Positions 24,136-29,605 of a stretch of DNA of 29,605 bases are shown piece after piece. Source of the DNA: Pseudomonadota bacterium (GTDB lineage Bacteria > Pseudomonadota > Alphaproteobacteria > Rhizobiales > Xanthobacteraceae); the NCBI GenBank assembly GCA_023423415.1, contig JAFAFP010000152.1, forward strand, positions 1 through 29,605, given 5' to 3'. The translations under genes and the position numbers were made by a program. A model generated the notes under the pieces. That model did no database searches. It was not told the DNA's origin and saw only the letters and a program-made list of their open reading frames with translations. The number at the start of each line of letters is the position of its first letter. Position 1 is the first letter of the stretch.

Positions 24136-24762
24136 ATGGCCACCGCGACCGAACTCACTTTCATTCATCGCTTCGAACCTGCGGCCGATCGCACGCGTCC
24201 GCCGCTTCTGCTGCTGCATGGCACGGGCGGCGACGAGAACGACCTGATCGACCTCGGCCGCATGGTTGCGCCGGGCGCGGCGCTGCTGTCGCCGCGTGGC
24301 AAGGTGCTGGAAGGCGGCATGCCACGGTTTTTCCGCAGGCTCGCTGAAGGCGTGTTCGACGAAGACGATGTGCGCCTGCGGGCGAACGAGCTTGCGGATT
24401 TCATCCGTGACGCCCGCGAGGAATACGGTCTGCCTGCACCGATCGCGCTCGGCTTTTCCAACGGCGCCAATATCGCGGCTGCAACATTGTTGCTGCGCCC
24501 CGAGGCGCTTGCAGGCGCCGTGCTTTTGCGCGCCATGGTGCCGCTATCGAAACCGCCGGCAGCTCACCTCGCCGACAAGCCGGTGCTGATCCTGTCGGGC
24601 TCGATGGATTCGATGGTGCCCGCTGAAAATGCAACGCACCTTGCAAGCCTGCTCCAGAAAGCGGGAGCGACCGTGCAGCACCGCACGCTGCCGGCCGGCC
24701 ACGGCCTGTCACAGGCGGATGCGTCTCTCACGCGAGACTTTCTTGCGCAGCAGCGTGTGTAG
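24136..24762 (+). CDS. mhqD: MhqD-like alpha/beta hydrolase (phospholipase/carboxylesterase family)
   Basis: The product is 208 residues from the ATG at 24136, preceded by GAGG at six bases; an upstream ATG at 24124 is less well placed. LLLHGTGGDENDL forms the oxyanion region. Ser108 (GFSNGA), Asp158 (SGSMDSMVP) and His189 (PAGHGLS) form the triad. The family is the small serine hydrolases found beside MhqO-type dioxygenases, where they probably process the ring-opened product. It follows the dioxygenase by 66 bases and is presumably cotranscribed. Confidence 0.86.
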   Translation: MATATELTFIHRFEPAADRTRPPLLLLHGTGGDENDLIDLGRMVAPGAALLSPRGKVLEGGMPRFFRRLAEGVFDEDDVRLRANELADFIRDAREEYGLPAPIALGFSNGANIAAATLLLRPEALAGAVLLRAMVPLSKPPAAHLADKPVLILSGSMDSMVPAENATHLASLLQKAGATVQHRTLPAGHGLSQADASLTRDFLAQQRV

Positions 24763-25172
24763 CGACCATCTGAAATTTCTGGCGTTCGACAATCGCGATA
24801 CAATCTCACGGTACCGGCGCCCGGCGATGTCGCGCGACCGGTACCGCCGTTGCTGACGACTTCGAGCGGTACCGACACAGAAGCGTCCTTACGCATGCCA
24901 GCGTTCGACATCGGGAAAGATGGCCCAGCTTCGACAGCGGCGATCATGCCATTATCGATGAAACCGGTGCCGACATTCCCCACCTGTCCGCCAGGAAGGA
25001 GCTTTTTTCCAGGATATAAGACCGCACGCAAACGTCCTTTCGCTTGCTCGACATTCGGCCACCACGACCGATATACATCTACATCGTCATTCCGGAGCGG
25101 CGCGCGAACGGCCGGCCAACTCGTATACAGGCTCGGATTCAATCCATTGCATCAACGCATTCGACAGGGCCG
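24763..25172. other. 410-base region without a convincing gene, upstream of hutH
   Basis: Three GGTACC palindromes at 24810, 24840 and 24868 are spaced about 30 bases apart. Two lie inside a perfect 9-base inverted repeat, CGGTACCGG (24809-24817) and CCGGTACCG (24838-24846). A minus-strand frame from 25142 down to about 24770 is open; it encodes PLEVVSNGGTG, which recalls tail-fibre repeats of phages, but has no other recognisable feature. It may be a decayed fragment or chance. The hutH promoter should lie in the last 100 bases; TATAAG near 25015 is a possible -10-like element. Confidence 0.4.
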
Positions 25173-26723
25173 ATGACAGACACGATCACATTCGACGGCA
25201 GTACGCTTTCGCTGTCAGACTGGCGTCACCTTGCACGTGGCGCCGGATTTACGATGTCCCCATCCGTGCTCTCGCAAGTCGATGCCGGGGCTGCCGTTGT
25301 CGCATCGATTGTTGCGAAAGGAGAGGCCGTTTACGGCATCAACACCGGCTTCGGGAAACTGGCCAATGTGCGGATCGCCGACCGCGATCTCGCAACGCTT
25401 CAGCGAAATCTTGTTCTATCGCATGCTGCCGGCGTTGGCGAACACATCCCCGCCTCCATTGTCCGACTGATGATGGCGCTGAAGCTGGTCAGTCTCGGCC
25501 GTGGCGCATCCGGCATCCGCCGCGAGACCATGCAGCTTCTGCACGGCATGCTGATGGGCCATGTGATCCCTCTCATTCCAGCCCGCGGCTCGGTCGGCGC
25601 ATCCGGCGATCTCGCGCCGCTCGCGCATCTTGCCGCAACGATGATCGGCGAAGGCGATGCTTTTTACGGTGGCGAGCGCATGCCGGCCGTTTATGCGCTT
25701 GGTCGCGCGGGGCTGGAGCCGATCGTGCTCGGCCCGAAGGAAGGGCTGGCGCTGCTGAACGGCACCCAGTTCTCCACCGCGCACGCCTTGCATGCGTTGT
25801 TCGCGATCGAGCGCGTCTTCCAGTCGGCCCTCGTCACCGGTGCGTTATCAACCGATGCGGCACGCGGCTCGGACACGCCGTTCGATCCGCGCATCCAAGC
25901 CTTGCGCGGCCATCGCGGACAGATCGATGTGGCGGCAGCATTGCGCGCACTGATGGACGGCAGCAAGATCCGCGCCTCGCATCGCACGATCGACGATCGC
26001 ATTCAGGATCCCTATTGCCTGCGCTGTCAGCCGCAGGTGATGGGCGCCGCGCTCGACATCATGCGGCAGGCCGCCACCACGCTGACGATCGAAGCCAACG
26101 GCGTCTCCGACAATCCTCTGGTGTTGGCCGACACCGGTGAAGTGATTTCGGGCGGCAATTTCCACGCCGAGCCCGTGGCCTTCGCCGCCGATATGCTGGC
26201 GATGGCGGCCTGCGAAATCGGCTCGTTGGCCGAACGCCGCATCGCCATGCTGACCGATGCGACGCTGTCGGGATTGCCCGCATTCCTCACCCCGCAGCCG
26301 GGACTGAATTCCGGCTTCATGATCGCGCAGGTGACCGCCGCCGCGCTTGTATCGGAAAACAAGCAGATGGCGATGCCGGCGAGCGTCGACTCGATCCCAA
26401 CCTCCGCCAATCAGGAGGATCACGTCTCAATGGCCGCGCATGGTGCGCGCCGTCTGACGCAGATGGCGCAGAATGCCGCGAATGTCGTCGGCATCGAGTT
26501 GCTGGCGGCGGCGCAGGGTATCGATTTTCACGCTCCCTTGACATCAAGCCCGGCGCTCGAGAAGGCGCACCACTTCCTCCGTCGACATGTTCCGAAACTG
26601 GACTCCGATCGGAAAATGGCGCCCGATATCGAAACTGCGACCGAAATGGTGACATCCGGCGCATTGATCGAGGCCGTCGGCCGCGCAACACTGCCCTCAG
26701 GGCTGAACTTGCCGAGCCTTTAG
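25173..26723 (+). CDS. hutH: Histidine ammonia-lyase
   Basis: The product is 516 residues from the ATG at 25173, the normal family length; the frame is open further upstream, but that extension is unlike the family. The catalytic MIO cofactor forms from Ala-Ser-Gly at 143-145 (GSVGASGDLAPLAH). Tyr54 (YGINTGFG), His84 (LSHAAGVG), QDPYCLRCQPQ, GNFHAEPVAF and NQEDHVSM match histidine lyase residues. The SHAAG motif favours histidine over tyrosine or phenylalanine. The enzyme converts histidine to urocanate and ammonia, the first Hut step. The QDPYS position carries Cys rather than Ser. No hutU, hutI or hutC gene is nearby, so the gene is isolated from the usual operon. Confidence 0.92.
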   Translation: MTDTITFDGSTLSLSDWRHLARGAGFTMSPSVLSQVDAGAAVVASIVAKGEAVYGINTGFGKLANVRIADRDLATLQRNLVLSHAAGVGEHIPASIVRLMMALKLVSLGRGASGIRRETMQLLHGMLMGHVIPLIPARGSVGASGDLAPLAHLAATMIGEGDAFYGGERMPAVYALGRAGLEPIVLGPKEGLALLNGTQFSTAHALHALFAIERVFQSALVTGALSTDAARGSDTPFDPRIQALRGHRGQIDVAAALRALMDGSKIRASHRTIDDRIQDPYCLRCQPQVMGAALDIMRQAATTLTIEANGVSDNPLVLADTGEVISGGNFHAEPVAFAADMLAMAACEIGSLAERRIAMLTDATLSGLPAFLTPQPGLNSGFMIAQVTAAALVSENKQMAMPASVDSIPTSANQEDHVSMAAHGARRLTQMAQNAANVVGIELLAAAQGIDFHAPLTSSPALEKAHHFLRRHVPKLDSDRKMAPDIETATEMVTSGALIEAVGRATLPSGLNLPSL

Positions 26724-26728
26724 AGCTT

Positions 26729-26788
26729 GTCGTCCCCGCCGCGGGCCGCACATTCGCGCGACCGATGACGGGCTTCGGCAGGGACGAC
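26729..26788. repeat. Short inverted-repeat element downstream of hutH
   Basis: GTCGTCCC (26729-26736) and GGGACGAC (26781-26788) are perfect inverted ends of a 60-base unit, starting six bases after the hutH stop. Elements of the form GTCGTCCC...GGGACGAC recur between genes in Bradyrhizobium-like genomes, as I recall. Its transcript could fold and act as a 3'-end stabiliser or weak terminator. No T-run follows on the plus strand. Confidence 0.5.
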
Positions 26789-26867
26789 TGAAAAAAGCGG
26801 AACGAAAAAATAAGCAGACCACGCTAGGAGTGGCCGCATCCTTAACGGCCAGCAACAATGGTACGCC

Positions 26868-27425
26868 ATGAGCAGTGAACCGCCTGCCAACCTTTCAGTC
26901 TCTGGATCGACGTACCAAGCCACGCCGCATCATGTACCGCGCAATGTCGCGACGACGCTTGCCGTCATCATGATGCTGCTGGCGCTGATCGGCGCCGGCG
27001 CGTCGCTTGCCAATCTCAGCTGGACCGAACGCTATTGGCTCTATCTCGTGCCTGTCTTCGGCCTGATCTGCACGATTGCGGCGTGGTTTCACACCCGCAG
27101 CTTCGACCGGACTGTGCTCCGGCAGATATTGCACTGGCTTGCGGTCGGGATCGTGATCGCGGTGGACTATCGCTACCTCAGCCGCAGTGGTGAACAGACC
27201 TCGGGCGCGACGGGCCTGAGCTCACTGCTCATTCTCGCGCTTGGCTGTCTGCTGGCCGGCATTCATCTGGAATGGACATTCGCGCTGGTCGGCCTGCTGT
27301 TACTGATGACGGCAATCATCGTGGCTGTTGCGCAGGAGTATATGGCGCTGGTCCTGCTGATCGGCTTCGCGCTGATCGCTATCATCCTTGTCCTGTATTA
27401 CCTGAAGAGGAAATGGGCCGCCTGA
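26868..27425 (+). CDS. Small multi-spanning membrane protein of unknown function
   Basis: The 185-residue product is unrecognised. A polar N-terminus of about 25 residues is followed by about five hydrophobic helices: roughly 27-47, 57-73, 86-98, 116-150 (possibly two) and 158-178. It ends in KRKWAA, suggesting a cytoplasmic C-terminus. A few charged residues between helices are the only other features. The ATG at 26868 has no clear ribosome-binding site. It stands alone between the hutH repeat and the convergent ABC operon. It could be an integral membrane protein of general stress or transport type, but no function can be assigned. Confidence 0.72.
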   Translation: MSSEPPANLSVSGSTYQATPHHVPRNVATTLAVIMMLLALIGAGASLANLSWTERYWLYLVPVFGLICTIAAWFHTRSFDRTVLRQILHWLAVGIVIAVDYRYLSRSGEQTSGATGLSSLLILALGCLLAGIHLEWTFALVGLLLLMTAIIVAVAQEYMALVLLIGFALIAIILVLYYLKRKWAA

Positions 27426-27448
27426 TAGTCACTGTGGCCCATGCGCGA

Positions 27449-28234
27449 CTAATGCACCTCCGCCGCCAGTACCGCCTCGGCGCGAATCTCTTCCGTCAAC
27501 CGCGCTTTCAGTTCGGAAAATTCCGGTGAGGTCTTGATCGTATAGTGACGCGGATAAGGAAGCGTCACGCGCACGTCGGCCTTGATGCGGCCGGGACGCG
27601 CACTCATCACCAGCGTGCGTGAGGCAAGGAAGATCGCTTCCTCGATGTCGTGGGTAACGAACAACACGGTCTTGCGCTCGCGTTCCCAGATGCCGAGCAG
27701 CAACTCCTGCATCAGCGCACGCGTCTGGTTGTCGAGCGCGCCGAACGGCTCGTCGAGCAGCAGGATCTCCGGCCCGTTGGCAAGCGCACGCGCAATCGCC
27801 GTGCGCTGCTGCATACCGCCGGAGAGTTGCTTGGGATAATGCCGCGCGAAGCTTTGCAGACCGACGCGCTCCAGCCATTGCGCAACAATGGTGTTGCGCT
27901 CGCCTTGCGGCACGCCCTTCTCGCGCAGACCAAAGCCGACATTCTCTGAAATCGTCAGCCACGGGAACAACGTATAGGATTGGAACACCATGCCGCGATC
28001 CGGTCCCGGCCGCGTGACCGGCTTGCCGTCCAGCAGAATTTTCCCCGTCGTCGGCGTGTCGAGCCCGGCAACCAGTCGCAGCAAGGTGGACTTGCCGCAA
28101 CCGGATGGCCCGAGGATCGTCACGAAATCATTGTCGGCGATGTCGAGATTAGTCGGCTCAAGCGCGCGCGTCGGCATGCCGCCATGCAAGGCGGGAAAGA
28201 CACGCGTGACGTTTTCGATATGGAGCTTGCTCAC
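27449..28234 (-). CDS. ABC transporter ATP-binding protein, nitrate/sulfonate/taurine type
   Basis: The 261-residue ATPase resembles SsuB/TauB. Walker A is GPSGCGKST (42-50), the signature is LSGGMQQR (137-144), Walker B is ILLLDEPFGALD (157-168) and the switch is His195 (VTHD). I choose the GTG at 28234, which has GGAG six bases upstream and a GTGA overlap with the permease stop. An ATG at 28246 would also be in frame. It would energise import with the permease upstream. Such importers carry sulfonates, taurine, nitrate, thiamin precursors or aromatic acids, and the substrate is not decided here. Confidence 0.9.
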   Translation of the reverse strand: MSKLHIENVTRVFPALHGGMPTRALEPTNLDIADNDFVTILGPSGCGKSTLLRLVAGLDTPTTGKILLDGKPVTRPGPDRGMVFQSYTLFPWLTISENVGFGLREKGVPQGERNTIVAQWLERVGLQSFARHYPKQLSGGMQQRTAIARALANGPEILLLDEPFGALDNQTRALMQELLLGIWERERKTVLFVTHDIEEAIFLASRTLVMSARPGRIKADVRVTLPYPRHYTIKTSPEFSELKARLTEEIRAEAVLAAEVH

Positions 28235-29004
28235 AGTTTGCTCCATGGAAAGAGCCGGCGATTGGCCGCCTTGAACAGATAATCCGATACAAGACCGATG
28301 ATACCGATGACGATGATGCCGAAGATGATCTGGCCGGTCGCCAGCAAAGCCTGACTGTCGATGATCATGTGGCCAATGCCGGAAGACGAGCCGATCAGCT
28401 CGGCGACAATGACGTAGGTCCAGGCCCAGCCGAGCACGAGACGCAGGATTTCGGCGATGTCGGGTGCAGCCGACGGGATCAGCACACGCGCGAGGATTCC
28501 CTGATCGCGCGCACCAAGCGTCAGCGCGGCTTCGACAAGATCGCGGCGCACGCTCGAGACGCTGACTGCCACCATCAAGATGATCTGAAACACAGAGCCG
28601 ATGAAGATCACCAGCAGCTTCTGCAATTCGCCGATGCCGGCCCACAGAATGAGAAGCGGAATGAAAGCCGAAGCGGGCAGATAGCGCGCGAACGATACGA
28701 ACGGCTCGAGAAACGCTTCGATCGGTTTGTAAGCACCCATCAGAATGCCAAGCGGCACCGCGACCAGCGCAGCGAGAATAAAGCCGCCCACCACGCGCCA
28801 GATGGTGATGCCGATATCGAAGGAGAAATCGTGCTTCGTCAGCAGCAGCCAGCCATCCTCAACCATCGTCAGCGGACTGGCGAGAAAGGTCGGCGAGACA
28901 TAGCCGCCGAAGGTGGCGAAGGCCCACCCGGCGACGAACAGGATGAAGAACGAAATGCCCAGCAGAATGCGAGCCGTGTTCGATATGGGGGCGAGAGGCC
29001 TCAT
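28231..29004 (-). CDS. ABC transporter permease, SsuC/TauC type
   Basis: The 257-residue integral membrane protein has about six spans. The ATPase-contact region runs through ARDQGILARVLIPSAAPDI and GWAWTYVIVAELIGSSSGIG, both typical of the SsuC/TauC family. It forms the membrane channel for the ATPase encoded downstream, which it overlaps by four bases (GTGA). Its ATG directly follows the stop of the DNA-glycosylase gene with no gap, so it depends on readthrough from that gene or on coupled translation. Confidence 0.91.
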   Translation of the reverse strand: MRPLAPISNTARILLGISFFILFVAGWAFATFGGYVSPTFLASPLTMVEDGWLLLTKHDFSFDIGITIWRVVGGFILAALVAVPLGILMGAYKPIEAFLEPFVSFARYLPASAFIPLLILWAGIGELQKLLVIFIGSVFQIILMVAVSVSSVRRDLVEAALTLGARDQGILARVLIPSAAPDIAEILRLVLGWAWTYVIVAELIGSSSGIGHMIIDSQALLATGQIIFGIIVIGIIGLVSDYLFKAANRRLFPWSKL

Positions 29005-29526
29005 TCAGCGCACCACACCCTGAGACGCCGAAAGCGCACGCCACGGGCCGATGTCCCAATATCCCTGCGCCGCGCCCGATGTGGACGGCAACACGAACAC
29101 GGTCGACTTTCCAATCTTCGTCCTCTGCAGCCCATAAATCAGTTCCGCCGATGAAGTCTGCAAAGCGACAGCCGCCGACTTCTTGCCATTGAACGCGACC
29201 ATTCGCGGCGCATATCGCTCGATCTTTTCCCGAAAGCCTTCGATATCGAAATGGCCGTGGCGCAAGGCAGCGTCAGGACCGAAGGTCCGTTTCGCCACGT
29301 CCGTCAATCCGATGTGGAATTCAAGCAACCGCCTGTAGTCACGAGGTTCCAGGCGGAGAGGAACAAGCCCAACCTCGTGCAATGTCTTCCAGAAGCGATT
29401 TCCTGGCCCGGCGTAGTAAGCACGCCTCAACGCGGACACGGTACCGGCCTGGGTACCACAAAACACGACATCGAGATTATCGCGGAGCAGGTCTTCAAGG
29501 ACCTGCTCCGCCTTGTCTGACGTCAC
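29005..29526 (-). CDS. Mismatch-specific DNA glycosylase (Mug/TDG-like)
   Basis: The 173-residue product matches Mug-type G:T/U-mismatch glycosylases from end to end: LDVVFCGTQAG (18-28), YYAGPGNRFWKTLHEVGL, GLTDVAKR, VAFNGKKSA and VLPSTSGAA (145-153). These enzymes flip out and excise uracil or damaged pyrimidines opposite guanine. Compared with E. coli Mug, motif 1 is GTQAG rather than GINPG and motif 2 is PSTSGAA rather than NPSGLS; such variants occur widely in alphaproteobacteria. The GTG start at 29526 overlaps the upstream binding-protein stop by four bases, and the stop abuts the permease ATG. A DNA-repair gene between importer genes is unusual. The first 14 codons lie in a strong hairpin. 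Confidence 0.85.
   Translation of the reverse strand: MTSDKAEQVLEDLLRDNLDVVFCGTQAGTVSALRRAYYAGPGNRFWKTLHEVGLVPLRLEPRDYRRLLEFHIGLTDVAKRTFGPDAALRHGHFDIEGFREKIERYAPRMVAFNGKKSAAVALQTSSAELIYGLQRTKIGKSTVFVLPSTSGAAQGYWDIGPWRALSASQGVVR
29482..29511. promoter_or_regulatory. Perfect 12-bp hairpin just after the binding-protein gene
   Basis: GCGGAGCAGGTC (29482-29493) pairs with GACCTGCTCCGC (29500-29511) around a 6-base loop. It starts 12 bases after the binding-protein stop, within the first codons of the glycosylase. No T-run follows. It could limit ribosome access or stabilise the upstream binding-protein message, as hairpins after such genes often do. Confidence 0.6.
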
Positions 29527-29605
29527 TGCACGAAACGCGGATCGGCCAGCTTCGCCAGATCGGGGATCTGCCTGATCACGCCGATCTCCAGCAGGAGATC
29601 CGCCG
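29523..29605 (-). CDS. ABC transporter substrate-binding protein, C-terminal end only
   Basis: Only the last 26 codons are inside the window. They end in IPDLAKLADPRFVQ, which resembles the C-terminus of SsuA/TauA or NMT1-type periplasmic binding proteins (typically KIPDLSKLVDPRF...). Its stop overlaps the glycosylase start in GTGA (29523-29526). The identification fits the permease and ATPase genes downstream. The rest of the gene lies beyond the right edge. Confidence 0.6.
   Translation of the reverse strand, partial: ADLLLEIGVIRQIPDLAKLADPRFVQ

Noticed and set aside
25086..25110. GTCATTCCGGAGCGGCGCGC as a second copy of the 2952-3086 repeat
   Set aside because: Only the first ten bases match, and no inverted partner end was found, so it may be chance.
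25044..25172. N-terminal extension of histidine ammonia-lyase
   Set aside because: The extra 43 residues are unlike the family, and the ATG at 25173 gives the normal length.
28235..28645. N-terminal extension of the ATPase frame beyond 28246
   Set aside because: It overlaps the permease gene in another frame and lacks any ABC feature; the ABC domain starts at SKLHIENVTRVF.

Overview
The window looks like chromosome of a GC-rich alphaproteobacterium of the order Hyphomicrobiales, most likely near Bradyrhizobium, Rhodopseudomonas or Afipia. This is inferred from gene content, from the chemotaxis gene order, and from interspersed repeats of a kind I recall from that group. I cannot fix the genus. 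No rRNA, tRNA, transposase or CRISPR array was recognised.

Positions 1-8179 are all on the minus strand. A TetR-type regulator lies upstream of an apparent catabolic operon: an alpha/beta hydrolase, a ribose-type ABC importer (ATPase, permease, binding protein), a gentisate-1,2-dioxygenase-like cupin, and a xanthine-dehydrogenase-family molybdenum subunit that runs off the left edge. Together they suggest import, hydrolysis, hydroxylation and ring cleavage of an unidentified aromatic or heteroaromatic compound.

Positions 8180-13523 hold three unrelated genes. They are an aspartate-carbamoyltransferase-like enzyme that appears to lack key active-site residues, a membrane GGDEF-EAL protein, and an MHS-type major facilitator transporter.

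Positions 13524-21937 are a chemotaxis locus. The minus-strand operon reads cheW, cheR, cheD, cheB, a STAS-receiver fusion, cheA, cheY and a small unknown protein, and ends at a strong hairpin terminator. Converging on that terminator from the plus strand are an atypical response regulator with a FliM-like tail and a four-nucleotide-overlapping protein that resembles an Hpt domain without its histidine. No chemoreceptor gene is present.

Positions 22111-24762 hold a LysR regulator divergent from an MhqO-like ring-cleaving dioxygenase and an MhqD-like hydrolase, a pair known elsewhere for quinone and hydroquinone detoxification. After 410 bases without a convincing gene comes a solitary histidine ammonia-lyase (hutH) and a small membrane protein.

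Positions 27449-29605 (minus strand) hold a nitrate/sulfonate/taurine-type ABC importer. Its operon is interrupted by a mismatch-specific DNA glycosylase gene placed, with tight overlaps, between the binding-protein gene (only its end is visible) and the permease gene. A perfect 12-bp hairpin lies at the start of the glycosylase gene.
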